This document shows, one piece after another, positions 20,354 through 32,918 of a stretch of DNA of 64,000 nucleotides. A program made the translations under genes and the position numbers. A model generated the notes under the pieces. That model was given only the letters and a program-made list of their open reading frames with translations. It did not search any database and had not been told where the DNA came from. The DNA comes from Bryoerythrophyllum caledonicum. Its lineage: Eukaryota > Streptophyta > Bryopsida > Pottiales > Pottiaceae. The stretch spans positions 21,586,462-21,650,461 of the forward strand of contig OZ020517.1 in assembly GCA_963971425.1 (NCBI GenBank), in the 5' to 3' direction. How positions within the stretch are numbered: the first letter of the stretch is position 1; each line of letters starts with the position of its first letter.

Positions 20354-22722
20354 TCAACCGTCCATGCATGGAGGCTGCGCCTGAATGGCCATACCCACGC
20401 GGGTCGAGCTCTTTAGTCTTTCTCTCGCTTGCTTTCTCGATTCAGCCTCCCTCCGCTTCCTGGACCTCTCGCTCTCCTTGTGTGCCTTCTCGCGCTCCTT
20501 CTCCGCTCGCTTTCGCTCTGCCTGCACCCTGCGCAAAACCTTGTCCGCTTCTTTCTGTGCTCTCTCTTGTTCTCGCTGCTGCTTCCTTTGGTCCGCGAGC
20601 TCCTTCCGGTCTTCACGTTCCTTTGCGACGGCTTCCTTTCTCAGAGCTTTCGCCTCCATCATCGAAATGTATTCCTCAGAGGTCATGATTATCGACTTAG
20701 AGTAGTCGACCAAGGGCTCGCCATCCCGTCGTGCTCTCCTCACTGAGCGCACCACCTGCGGGAGCTCGAAGAAATTCTGCGGCACCGGCATCACTTCGTC
20801 TTCTCCGTCGGAGTTCACAGTTGCCTCGGAATCTTCGTCAACAGCCTCGATCGGATCTTCTTCGACGAAGAATTGGGGCGCTTCCTCTGTCTCAGGCTGT
20901 GTCTCCGGTATGCAGTCAACATCAAAGCTCGATGGAGCCGCCCTGTCCAGATGATTCTCCTCTTCAGAGTCGTCGTCGGAGTCATCACTATGATCTTGTT
21001 CCTCTGTAGCCACTGCGAAGCACTCGCTTGGGGCCATGTGGGGATCCATGGCTCTGGGATTCAGTGGCCAGATCCCCGTGCAAGAGAAGCCCTTCTGAAT
21101 TTTTTCTGGGGTTAGTGCTTTCTTTAATCCCAGGGAGACCCACTCCGCTAGATCTTCCTTGCTTGTCCCTTTTCCCTTATTTCTTACAGTCCAACGGTCT
21201 CTACAGGCGCGAAATGCGACTTTGAATGGTTTGAATATGCTAACATCTAGTGGCTGTAATCTGTGGCTTGTATGGCTAGGCAATGTGATGATATCAAGTC
21301 CCTCAACTCTTGCTTTCTGTACTACTTCTAACGTCACATGCGACCCATGGCCATCAAGTAGCAACAAGTGCCTGTTTTGTTGTGATAGTCCATACGTTGT
21401 TCTCATAGTAGTAATAAAGTGCGAGATCTAGGCTGAAAATAAGAATGCCGTCATCCATGCATTCGGCTGCATTGCCATGCAAGCTTTGGGTTCACATCTG
21501 ATGATGTAGTTTCGCAATTTCCTCTTGCCTTTACATATGTAGAAGTTAGGAATATACGCGCCTGCTGCATTGACACATGAGAGAACTGTTAGATGCTCTC
21601 TACTGTCAGGTACTGTGGCATGAACGGATCTAGTGCCACGCCGTGCGAATACAAGCGTTCCACCTCCATTCTTCCCGGCCTGAACACCTGATTCATCTGC
21701 ATTCCAGATCTGTGACGGTGAATACCCTTGGCGCTCATAAACTTTCTGCAAGTTTTCATAGAAAGATGCTACATTGCCTTGGTTCAATCCCCTTGCCCGC
21801 CCTTCCTCTAACCCTTGTGGACACCGCAAAGTGAGCTCTGGATGTCGCACTCTGAACCAGCGTAGCCAACCCCGGCCGGGTATACCCTCCTTGAACGGAG
21901 TCCAGCACTCCTATGTCATCTCTGCAACCTTGCCGCGCAGCTCAATCACCGACACCGGATGTGTATGTGCATGCATGTCCAACATCCACTGCACCAAGTT
22001 GCTTTCCTCTTCCCCGCTCAAAACCCCTGCTCTCCATTTTTTTCTCTGAGTTGTTATACCATAGACGTGGTCTCGAAGTGATGAAGCTGGGATGTCGAAA
22101 TCACAAGCCACAGATTTCAGTTTTCCGCCACGGTCGACGGCAACGTTGCCGCCTCTAGCTGTGAATTAGTCCATGTCCCTGTCCGTCTTTTTTTGCTTAC
22201 TGTCACCTCAGGCTGCGAAGCCCGCACTTCTTCCACTGATGCGACCCCTCGAGTTTCTCTTCGCTGCTGTTGATTATAGTGCACATCGTCCAACGATGGC
22301 ACCCTTTGAGTCTCTCCACGCTGTTGAGTATGCAGGCCGTCGCTGCTATGTCCACATTCCCGGCCAGTGGCCCACGGGGAGGCTGTAGGCTCTCCCCGCC
22401 CTCCCATCGCGCTCTGAAAAATGTCGCCCCTCCTGCATCCGCTCGCCTCCCCCTGCACTCGCGACGCAAGCTCCTGTGCATTTCGCCAGCCATCAAACTC
22501 CCCTTGCAGAGCTCTTGCCGCCACTGGTCTCTGCACAGAGAATCTGAACTCCTCACACCTCTCTTGACTCTCATGGAAGCTGTGTGAATTGTGAGGATTA
22601 GGGTACGGGGACCATACTCCAGAATTTCGAAGTCCATATTGTTGTAACTCTGGTGTCCATGTCTGTGGCTCATTGAAGCTTGTCTCTATGTATTCCTCAC
22701 TCTCTATGACATTTGAAGACAT
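20354..22722 (-). pseudogene. Pogo-like transposase (CENP-B/DDE_1 type), disrupted
   Basis: It reads from MSSNVIESEEYIE (22722) to CMDG (20354). An N-terminal variable region ends in TWTNSQLEAA. A one-base shift near 22145 is needed to continue into VDRGGKLKSVACDFDIP and SSLRDHVYGITT, the pipsqueak-type helix-turn-helix. In-frame TAG stops occur at 21911 (after KVAEMT) and at 21428 (after AFLFSA, where relatives have Trp). The catalytic triad is visible: WNADESG, LLLDGHGSH and QPLDVSIFKPF, i.e. DDD. The C-terminal third is a charged coiled coil (KEREDRKELADQRKQQREQE). This copy cannot make a full transposase. Confidence 0.9.
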
Positions 22723-23402
22723 CTTGACGTTGAAAGTGAAGCAAATATTTAAAACATACTCATTGAAAGGGAAATGGGAGATTGGAGCTGCTAATTGCGA
22801 AGGAGACCCTAACTTAAGCCATTGGATTAGTTTTTGTATTACTAACACCTTATACCAAGAGTGTCCACCTTCATAACCGCCACGCAACCCTCATATTTAT
22901 GATAGGTGATTTACCCTAAACTACTGTCACAAACCCCATATCCAACTTTATGATCATAGAAATCCACCTCGGAATGCACCTTTAAACCAGTCATTAGTCC
23001 CTTAATTTGCCATGCAAATCACTCCAAACCAACCGCTCAACCACCTCACAATATTATTTCATTAAAACACTATGCACTTTACACCATGACATACAACATC
23101 CATTTCCAACCAATCGGCAGTAAAGCACGCTTCAATGCACACCCATTACCGTCCCTTTTTCACAACAATCAGCTATGGGTCTGAAAAGGTCAGCAATAGG
23201 TACAATTATAGGTCACGCCAATGGGGACAGGGACGCTTATGGGTGTCGCTACCTTACTGAGTGGCAGCTTTCGACCCGAATCTGAAATACGCCTCGATGC
23301 TTTGCCTTTTGCTTACCCTGAGAAACGACATGACGGCGAACTTCTAAAGCTTGTGCTATTGAAGTGCCTCGACAATGACAATTGGACTCCTGCGAGAGTG
23401 CG

Positions 23403-24887
23403 TTAGGAACTCTGAACAGGTCTTGTACTGATTCTGAAGAGAATCCGCAGGCCCACACAAGCCTTAGAGTGGCGCAAGAGAAGCAGCCTCTCGGTTTCTT
23501 CCACTTGAACACAATCATGGCTCACGGAGTAATCAAGGCCTGAAGGGTAATAAAACGGCCTGTGGACAAACACGTGGGAGTCGCAACCAGCTGGTTCACC
23601 TGCAACAAACGAGAGGCTGAAGTTCGACGAAACAGGATCGAAGGAGAAGGAAAGAATGGAGCCCATGACAGCTTGCGGGTACGTACGGGCGAGCTTCTTG
23701 GCCAAGCCCAGGTTGACGTCCCCGGACGAGGTGAACATGGACTGTTCCACGACCGATCCGGTCTTGTTCTGAAACGCCTTGAATTCCCATCCGATCCACG
23801 ACTGCTGGTGCGCATCTGCCTCGGCAAGCACCGCGTCCACGCTGGCTTCGCGGTCGCCCGCCACAAAAAACTCCGTGAGCATGGCGCCGCACCCCAGCCT
23901 CTTGCTCTCGCAGACGCGCTCCCGGATGGCTTGCCGCGGGATGAAGTTCGGGGGCTGGTAGTAGTGGTAGCTCAGCACGGTGCGGTTCTGGAACTCCGGG
24001 CCTCCGGGCACACGTGAGAATCCGCAGCGTACGTCCTCGAACGTGACGCTCTCCATGAAAAGGATGCGATCCGCGTCGACGGACCGGATCGCCAGCTGCA
24101 CCTTCTCGTAGAACGGCGCCAGGTTGTAGTGGTCCGCGACGCCGGGCACCAGCAGGAGCGGATTCCGGTACATGTCCCCCGCCCACGGCTCATTCATGAG
24201 CTCATATCCCAGCACGCCCGGCTCATCACGAAACGAGGTCGCCACAACTTCCCAGTAACGCGCAAACATGTCCGCCCACCCCCACGTATTCTCGTACAAG
24301 CTCTGGAACGCCCGCGCGACTGCGAACGAGAAGTAGTACCACGCCCACGAATGCCTGTCGCATTGCTCATCCGACGGCTGCTCCAGCGGCCACCTGCCAC
24401 TAAGAGGCTCCGGGAACGACGACTCGATGAAGCTGCCCGCGTCAAGAACCCAAGACGGCATACCCTCTCCACAGAAGCGCGACGAGAGCAGGTCCTGGTG
24501 GAACTCCAGCAGCGTGACAATGCCGGCTGCATGGAGCCTGTGCACGACACGCTGCATGACCTCGAGGTACGTCCGGTTCACCTGGCCGCGCTGCGGCTCC
24601 ACCCCGGGCCACATCACACCCAGGCGGACCACATTCAAACCCCAGCTGCGCAGCATGGCGATGTCCGCGTCCGCGAACGAGAGGTGCGCATCGAACGCGT
24701 CCAAGGAGGGGTGCCAAGGCGCCGCCTTCATCACCACGTTCAGCCCGTGAAACACCCGCTCCCTGCCTCGCCTGTCCTTGATCATGCCGCTGCTGGCGTC
24801 CACGTGAAACTCAGACATCCCTCCTGCAACCGCTACACATGACGCTAGTACAAGCAGTGTCATCACAGATGAGAGGCACCATACCAT
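23403..24887 (-). CDS. Glycoside hydrolase family 5, endoglycoceramidase-like, secreted
   Basis: A single exon. The ATG at 24887 (494 residues) gives a clean signal peptide (MVWCLSSVMTLLVLASCV); an upstream in-frame ATG at 24953 would add 22 residues. Numbering from the longer form: HGLNVVMKAAPWHP (69-82), VRLGVMWPGVEPQ (109-121) and LLEFHQDLLS (148-157) are the TIM-barrel signatures of endoglycoceramidases. The acid/base is E255 in YELMNEPWAG and the nucleophile E361 in MLTEFFVAG. FMESVTFED and SYHYYQPPNF fit barrel strands 6 and 7. Such enzymes cut the oligosaccharide or sugar from glycosylceramides or sterol glucosides; the substrate here is unknown. Its lack of introns contrasts with the intron-rich neighbours. 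The family is best known from bacteria, fungi and invertebrates, so transfer is plausible. Confidence 0.88.
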   Translation of the reverse strand: MVWCLSSVMTLLVLASCVAVAGGMSEFHVDASSGMIKDRRGRERVFHGLNVVMKAAPWHPSLDAFDAHLSFADADIAMLRSWGLNVVRLGVMWPGVEPQRGQVNRTYLEVMQRVVHRLHAAGIVTLLEFHQDLLSSRFCGEGMPSWVLDAGSFIESSFPEPLSGRWPLEQPSDEQCDRHSWAWYYFSFAVARAFQSLYENTWGWADMFARYWEVVATSFRDEPGVLGYELMNEPWAGDMYRNPLLLVPGVADHYNLAPFYEKVQLAIRSVDADRILFMESVTFEDVRCGFSRVPGGPEFQNRTVLSYHYYQPPNFIPRQAIRERVCESKRLGCGAMLTEFFVAGDREASVDAVLAEADAHQQSWIGWEFKAFQNKTGSVVEQSMFTSSGDVNLGLAKKLARTYPQAVMGSILSFSFDPVSSNFSLSFVAGEPAGCDSHVFVHRPFYYPSGLDYSVSHDCVQVEETERLLLLRHSKACVGLRILFRISTRPVQSS

Positions 24888-26369
24888 GATGAATTTTGTG
24901 GCGATTCTTCTAAACTCATCACCCCTGGAGGAGGCACAAGAGTGATCATGCACTCTCCTGTGACGTAACCTGGGTGGTCCTGTTGCAGATCACACCTTTT
25001 TATGATCATCCACCAGCTCTGCTTCTGGGCGTACGTCTTGGCTTCGATTCCTTTTGGACCACGTTGAAATTATTCGAGAATTGCGAATGGCAGCAGGGTT
25101 GGTTGCGTGAGTAAAGTGTCCCAGAATCATGTGACGTAGATTCCTCTCCAATCTGGACATCCTGTTATCCTCATGTCTCTACCGGCTGACGAGTTGCGTG
25201 ATGCGAGGCGGTTGCGTGATGGATAGCCTTGGTAGTTCAGGGTAAGATATATTTCTATGGAGAAGAATTGATGGCGGTCAGGTGTTCCAGTGAAACCTTG
25301 CTTCACTAGTACTGAACAGGTTAGGCTGACATTTTAGCTTCATTTTCGCTACCCTAAACCACAGTTACTGAGTCAAGGAGGAAACCTGTAACCCCAGCTT
25401 TCCAATTGGGGCCAGAGATATGCTCCTTAAGCACGGTCCGAGATTTTCTTTCTTGACACGTCCTGCAATCTTTTGAAGAATTTCGTTGAAAGGGTGATCA
25501 GTTAGAAGTCTCCATCTTTAGCACTCATCCCCGCAGCGATTTTCATTTTCTCCAATCCCTATGGAAACTATATCCATGAAGATGCAAAGTAATCCAAGCT
25601 CTTAGGGCATTAGTGTCCATGAGCCAACCCAAAACAACGAGCAATCTGGCCTCCTGTATGAAGTCCCTCAAAATGATGAACAGCTGTCTAAATATGTAAT
25701 GCTCCAAAGAGTTTCGACTGAACGCATTGGAGGGTATGCATACGATTCCAGAAAGATTTTTCATTGCAAGGAATATGTTTCTTCGAGTTGCATTGCAAGG
25801 CAAAAAAGACGGATGAGAGATACTCACTTTGTCTGGCCCACACTGATGTCCTTGAATTGAGCCTTTACCAACTTCAGCCTAGCTTTCTACACAGCTTCCC
25901 ACTTCGCGCTTGCAATCTCCTCGCTCACTTTAATCTCGTCCAGTAATGACACAATCGCCAGAGCCATCATGCTCACCATGGACCAGCGAAATGCTCATCA
26001 CATATACTGGTCAATCAAGTCTTCACAGACCACATCTAGAAATGACTACTGTAATCAGTGCCTTGAGTGGGCTGACTTCTAAATTTCTTTCTCTGCACCT
26101 TGTCTCTCGAGTTCTTGTTTAATTTCCCACACTCCTTAGGAATGAACAGATCAGGTAACATTGGTATAGAACACGACCAATTAAACCGATAGAAAGTTGA
26201 AAACCACAATGCTTGCGTGCAATCAAAAAATTCGGGTCAACAGTCTAGAAGGTGTTGATTCTTGCAGTAGACATCATTAAACAGTTGATTACCGCTGTAG
26301 CTTCTCAATCCTATAAAAAACCACGTGATGTGGATATCAGAGCACTAACACTAGCATTACAAAGAAGGA
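24888..26369. other. Intergenic region with a possible dead exon
   Basis: Upstream of GH5 and downstream of PAS1. On the minus strand 25979-25828 an ATG-started stretch reads MVSMMALAIVSLLDEIKVSE, then an in-frame TAG, then KARLKLVKAQFKDISVGQTK before a good donor (AAA|GTGAGT). It looks like a former coding exon with a nonsense mutation. The protein was not recognised and no partner exon was found. The remainder shows no gene. Confidence 0.4.
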
Positions 26370-29300
26370 TTAGAGAATCGTACACTTCCCGAAAGTGAAT
26401 CTCCTTATCAGGTGCTCGCCACCCTTCAGTAGTCTTGACAGCTTGCTTGGTGCCTCATGAATTTCGTCCTCGTTTTCTTGTTTTGTCTCTTGGTGTTGAT
26501 CCGTGGAAGCCGATAAATGTTCCTCCAGGCTATCGTTTATGGGCTTTACCTCTTCTGGCTCCCCAGAAAGTTCTCCAGGCTTTCTGTCAAAAAGACCTTT
26601 GAACTGCTTCTTTGCTTTCAGCTCAGCCTCCTGCACAGTGAAATAGGTGTCAGGTGTAATTCAAAGCTGTGTAAAACGCTAAAAAAATCCATGCTTTATA
26701 CGCAAGGGCGATAATTATACCACAGGACATGTGAGACACCCCATTGTTCTACTCGGGACAAAAAAAAACCGCAGAGCTGGCGATGCCCTACCTGTTCTCT
26801 TTTCTTGAGCTTTTGCAAAGCAGCATTGGCATCAGCTGAGGTCGCCTTGTCAATTGCCATCATCTGCAAAAAAAACGGCTTTGAGTCGAAACCCTGTTTC
26901 ATGTCATATTGATTCGTTGTATGTAAAATTCTGAAAATATCGATGTTAGTGTAGGTGATAAAGGATGCTTTAACTCTTTATGAAGTTCCTAAAAATGCTC
27001 GAACATGACCAGGTAATGATTGCAGAAAACCTGCTTGAAGTCAGCTCGAGCTTCATCGAAGTCCCCTGTTTCCATATATGCAGTTCCTCTACGAAATAAT
27101 CCCTTAACATGATGGGGATTTCCTTCTAATACCTGCGTTCAACAAGGCTCTGACCAATCAGCACAAAACCAATCTTTTTTCTGAAAAAACTAAAACCAAA
27201 GCAACCAGATTGAGATCTGAGCTATTCCTTGAATGGAGGTTCTTCTGCTCGTCAAATACAGGTAGGCTTTGAGGTTGACATCAATAAATATGGAGCCATG
27301 ACTAGACAGTCAAATAAACTATAAAGCAACTGGTTCTAGGTGAATCCAAGGAGCTTACCTTATTGCACGTTTCTATGGATTTCACATACTCTCGAAGCTT
27401 CTGATAACAAGCTGCCACGTTGAGCAGTAGTGAGTTCTGAAACAAGACCCAACTCACGATTAGAAAAAACATTTCAATCATAACGCGGCGAACGTGTTAC
27501 AGCATATATCTTGATTCCAATTTATAATCTAGATTACAGCAAAACATTGGAAGCATGATTCTCTAGATTCGACAACGTTAATAGCTTTAAGGTGTACAAT
27601 GTTTACATTAGTATCTTGCAGTTCTTTCGCTTCTTCATCACCATCGGGATTCACATGCCTGAAATCTCTCAACACCTGCAAGATATCCAAAAGAAGAGCT
27701 AATGTCAATTGTCTCTATCTCGCTTGTGAAGTCAATCAAAGGTGCGAAACCATTACCAATGCATGCCGTTTTCGATACATAGAGCATAACTTTAGTACTC
27801 GTTGGCAGGTATCTAGAAGAGTGATGGCATCGCGATGAAAGGTCGACTACTAGCCTTCTAAACTGTGGACGGAGCATACTTTGTGCCTCGTATGATATTA
27901 ATCATTATTTCAGTGAATAATGCACACAACCGGTCACGTAAAGTATCTATTCATACAAATGCAGGTGAAACAATGGTTCCAGTGCAATAACGGTTAAAAA
28001 TTAAAACAACCTCTACGACTCAGGATGCCTTCACAAGCAAGCAATATCCACCTTATAGTTCGATGTTGAAAAATCATTTCAGTTTATTGCACAAGGCGCA
28101 ATAACTTGGGATGTTGAGTTATTCTAATCCAACAAAAAATAATACCTTTTCATACTTTGCCTTAGAAAGCTCATACTTGCCCTCCTTGAATAACCGGTTT
28201 CCCTGGAAAACACATGGACATGGTAAACTTGAAATATCCATGCCAACTCTGTCAACTGTATTTCAGTAGTAATAACCCTTCAGGTCCCACATGGGGGTAT
28301 GCAAAAGAAGTGAAGACTCTTAGAAAACTAACTGCACATTCAATACAAAATTTCTGGCATTCCAAACACGAGCATGTTACAGATAAGTCAGAAGACTTAC
28401 AGTGGTCTTTATGGCATCTGCTTCAGCCATAATCTCTTGAAAATTAAGGCCTGTCCAATCCTGAACAATGTCAACAACAGTCAAACTCCTCAGATAATTG
28501 CATTCATCGATCATGATACCTGTTCAATACTTGAGCTCTTAAGGTCTCAATGAAGACAGAACATTCAAAAATGTCAATGAAGCACATGTGGCGAGCGGAA
28601 TTGCGTTCACCCAATTGAAGGAGTTCAAAGCGTCTCTTCTCGTCTGAAACTCAAGTAAGAGACGTATATATCTAACCTTTGCAGTCTCGAAGTCCAGCAA
28701 TTCCACTTCCCATTGAACTGAAGCTCCTTCTGGAACATTCTCTGGCCTGCACCTCAGCCAGAATACACATGAGAGTCGTGGAAGAACAAATAAACTTTCA
28801 ACCACTGTAAATAGCTCACATGTACACAGAACAAGAAAACTTTTCTTCGAATTTTGGTGAAGTATTTAAGAGGAAATGTCTCTTCCTACCTTGGAAAGTT
28901 GTCATATGCATACTTAGAGACGCTATTAATCAATGCAAGCTCTCCAGGAAGCATCAGTCTCAAACTTGCCTCAAGTCCCTCAGGCACCTGAAGAAATACT
29001 CAAACAAAAACAGGATATTAATTATCACCCTGATTGAATTAAAAAAAGTCTACTAAACTCCAGTTCAGAACTGGAAAGAAAGAGAATCATAGGTTGCAGA
29101 TTATTTCCAAGATGGCTAATCCATAAATATCAAACAATCTTTATCACAAACTCAGCCTCCTAATCATAAAAACCAATATACACAGCAGCTAGTTGGGAGT
29201 TTTTGTTGTATTCGTTCAAGAGCTGCTACTACTATTCCAAGTACGTGTTCACAATCGTTTCTAAGAATGGTTCAGAGAAATCTTAAATAAACTGAGATTC

Positions 29301-32300
29301 TGACTGGCCAATCATTAAGATAATTCGGCATAGAGTACATACAGTCCAGAAACACATTAAATACAGGTCCAGGATCAATACAGTATCAGAATAAAGCACA
29401 CACGACTACGTACCACGCCCTCACCAGAAGCAAACTCAATGGGCTCCCCTCCGTTGCTTCTGGTATCAATGAAAATTCTGCCTCCGTCATCAGGTAGCAT
29501 GGCTTTATAGTGGACTCTCATAGCACTGTCTTGCAAAGGGCAATCTACAGGGAATTCACCTGGCCAGAGGATAGTTCGCTTCATTAGAAATATTCTCAAA
29601 CTATTATTTTTGTATAAGGGTGTAGTTTCTAAGTCTGACAGCCTCCCATATCCAGTCCATCTGCTCCAACAAAGTAAGAAAGTTGTAGACGAGTACAACA
29701 TCAGAACACAACGAGATACGTTTGTACAACGTCTTATAGGCAATGGTAAGAGAACAGGAGCATAAGTATTCCAACCAAAGGTTATGTTATTTAAGTTCAG
29801 AAAACCAACCTACTCCATCTCGCAGGCGTCGCTTGATTACGCCTCCATCTCCAAACATGTCCCTCACCTTTGACAGACATTCAATGTGATATGAGATAGA
29901 ATAGGAGTTTCATACTAGTTATAACTCAAGAGAAAACCCTTTATGACCAAAGATTTCAAGCATCTTATGAGATAATGCAGAGCTTTATTGACTCTTACTT
30001 GTGCGAAAGGATGAGAGTTGTACAACAGCGAAGGATAATCAATTCAGAACTCGTAAGGGCATAACACTGCAAGAAAACTACAGTTACTTCACATCTGGAA
30101 TTTGCTTACTTGAATAAGCTGTACTAACTCCACTTCAAATTCTAATTCTTGCACTTGAGGAGGTATGTTCAATTTATAAACACTTGGTGAACTCGTACAG
30201 TGAGAACTTGATATGTAGATTGTGGACTTCTCTTTCCTGGTCATAGTGCCAATTGCCTTCTCAAGCCCTTCTGGCAACTGCGACGAGAAAAGCAGAACGT
30301 CAACCCCCTCTGCTATGCGTAAGACAGAGAAAACTGCATCGATTTCACACACTGGATGCTAAAAAGCTTGATGTACAATGTGACTCGCCTGCCCCTTGCC
30401 GAATTCAACGAGTAAAGGATCTCCTTCCTCATGAGTAAAAAATGTGGCCCCACATAATACTCTCCCTGTCATCCTGTTCAAGAACCATCAAGGATTAGAA
30501 ACAACTCATACATTTGAAATATAGGCCTCCAAACTTTGTACTATAGCTGCTGCTTCGAAAAGTCTTCGTATTCCATTGCGGCATGAAAAACAAGATAAAT
30601 GTCGTCCGTCCACGATATTGTAGAGTACTGTCAAAGGAAAACCCACAAACAGTCTCGATCTAACGAGTCAAAATTTGCTCACCACAGCTTCACCTCGTAT
30701 GGAGGTCGTGCAGTTTCCCAGCCTTCTCCCTCTTTCAAGACCTGTACATATACCGTCAGCAACTAGCAGAAATCCAAGTACTTGTGTCATTTCTATCACT
30801 GTGACGCCACAATCTTAGTCGTTTTTGGATTGATAGTAAATGACAAATAAGTGACACATACCACTTTTGTGACGCCAGTATCCTCTGTAATATTCTGCAA
30901 AAGGAATTAGCAAACGATAGGTCAGATTGAAAAACAGATATGTTGCTGAAACTGCTGCAAACAACAGACGCAAAACGACGCTTCGTTCCATAGTAAGCTA
31001 AGGAAGATGGAGCAAGAGTTGTATCATTGCATGAATTATGATAACCTTTGCTTTGAAAAAGTTGAACAGCTCCACTTCATAAAGAATCTCATCGGAAACT
31101 GGAAAGTTCTCAGGCACTGATACAGGACACTCAGGATCACCATAATGAAGCTCAGGTTGCACCTTCAGCTGCATGAGCAAATTGGAGGGGGGTCATTCAA
31201 GCAGTGTCTAACGTCTCACATGCACCTCCATATAAATTCTCGGAAGAGTAACTTTCACAGCCAAGTGAATGTGACCGATGCATATGAGGTGAAAACGTTG
31301 GATAGAATAGAGCACCTATGCTTCGTGATACTACAGTCTCCTCTTCTGTTTTGAAAGCTCAAAAACTAACATGTAAATCAAAATCATCACCCTCACGAAT
31401 AAAGTTAGAAGATATTACCATAGATATTTCACCTTTCGTCATGGTGGTAATACCCTCTTCCCATCCAGCAATCATTTTGCTTTTACCCAAAACGAGTCTA
31501 AGAGGAGTTCCCTTTCCTGCGTGGCACATAGCAAATTTGTGATTCCAGAAAAGCAATCTCCCTTATCAAATGACATCCATATACAAGAAATTTCACCACA
31601 AGGAAAAGGAACTAACTCATCTGGATATTACACAGCAAATAATTTGAACAATTTGAGATATTGTACCATGCAGCCGTCATCACCAACATAAAAAATAAGG
31701 AACTAGCATAGTATAGGTAGATACATGTAACTAGGCTTCAAGAAACAAAGATTAAGAAAAAGTGCTTCCTTCGACAAAATTCATACAAATGCAGTTCATG
31801 ACGAGTTGGTGAAGAATTTGAGGAACTTATGAGCTGACCTCCAAATTCAGATCGTGATGATTCAATCACCACCCCCTCTTTTGTTCGAGTGACATAGTGG
31901 AATATTATCTGAAAGCACAACACATATAGTAAGCAATAGGTGAAAGGATCCGTTTCTCTAGATCTGGTTTATCTCAAGTATTTCCGATGTGTTTGGTACA
32001 TGTACTATAAGATACTTCTCTTTGTCTAAAGTTTCAGACAATCGAGTGATCAGACTTTCTATTTATGAACAATCTAAAGTCAAGATATCAGTAGACGTTG
32101 TATGAACTCAGTCTGCTCTCGCATTTGAGTACACATTGATAGTCTGAACATCTTCATCTCTGTAAAAACTGAGCGGACAGAATATACCATCAGTCGTCAC
32201 CTCAATCTGGAGCCAGATTCACCATTAAGTTTTTAAAATGATGGATTTCTAACAGGCACAGATTCTAGATCATTATAATTCGGCAAAAATGAAATTGGTA

Positions 32301-32918
32301 GATCAACTATTATCATCCATCGAAGACCTATTATCAAGAACTTGAAATATGATTCATTCAAACGATATTATGTACATTCGAGTGTTGCAGTACATCATTG
32401 TACGCTGCAAACCGTAAGGACTCATGTAGCTAAAAGATTAAAAAATGTTTATATCTAAGAATCGTGCTTCTTCACATGACTGAAAGCGCAATCCGCTACA
32501 AAAATCATTCGCTCCTGCAGAAATCACCAAAGTCCTGAAGGGAAATTACCTGATCACCTTCCGTCGGGCGAATCGTTCCCTCCCCGGATCTTAATACTGC
32601 CTTCAGCAAAGTCCCTGGTGTTATATCCCTCTTCTTCCTGAAAATCCATCATCCATGTAAATAAGCCCCCGTCACCACAAACACTGTCACAGAACCAAAA
32701 CCCTAGGACAGACCTCAGCTCTCAAGCACTTCCTCTCATCGCACTTTAACCAAAAACTCTAATCCTTCAACGTTCAACTCCACTCCAATCAATTGTCTCC
32801 TAACACGCAAAAAATCGATAGAACGCTACTTTCAGCAACATAAAACAACATTAACTTACATCTTGCTCTCCTTCTTCTTCTCTTTATCCAAAATATCAGG
32901 CGAAGCCAACTCCTCCAT
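26370..32918 (-). CDS. PAS1: PASTICCINO1, three-FKBP plus TPR immunophilin
   Basis: Twenty exons on the minus strand: 32860-32918, 32550-32637, 31839-31908, 31419-31516, 31046-31168, 30862-30894, 30683-30741, 30389-30473, 30110-30277, 29810-29867, 29414-29559, 28890-28987, 28677-28746, 28401-28460, 28146-28202, 27607-27675, 27359-27436, 27031-27132, 26792-26863 and 26370-26630. Total 1854 nt, 617 residues, against 635 in Arabidopsis. FKBP-type domains lie at about 50-141 (IIFHYVTRT), 169-260 and 282-382 (DGVGEFPVDCPLQD, LRLMLPGEL). TPRs follow at about 390-540 (GNRLFKEGKYELSKAKYEK, LLLNVAACYQKL, GLFRRGTAYMETGDFDEA), then KKQFKGLFDRKPGE. PAS1 scaffolds the ER very-long-chain fatty-acid elongase complex and controls cell division. 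The C-terminus KCTIL fits a prenylation-like CaaX box. The exon ending at 30389 uses a GC donor. Head to head with SUFB. Confidence 0.95.

Larger units (their letters stand above)
19650..23254 (-). mobile_element. Pogo/Tc1-mariner-type DNA transposon, full length (3605 bp)
   Basis: Terminal inverted repeats start AGGTAGCGACACCCATAA (19650 onward) and end in the exact complement at 23254. TA dinucleotides flank both ends (19648-19649 and 23255-23256). The interior on the minus strand carries a broken transposase with a CENP-B-like helix-turn-helix and DDE_1 domain. The element sits between ERdj3B and the GH5 gene, with its right end only about 150 bp past the GH5 stop codon. Confidence 0.92.

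Noticed and set aside
24129-24842. 237-residue plus-strand ORF
   Set aside because: Antisense to the well-supported GH5 gene; an artefact of its high GC third positions.
30395-30470. PAS1 exon acceptor at GACAG|GGAGAG
   Set aside because: It gives an early stop; GAACAG|GATGACAGG restores the FKBP sequence.
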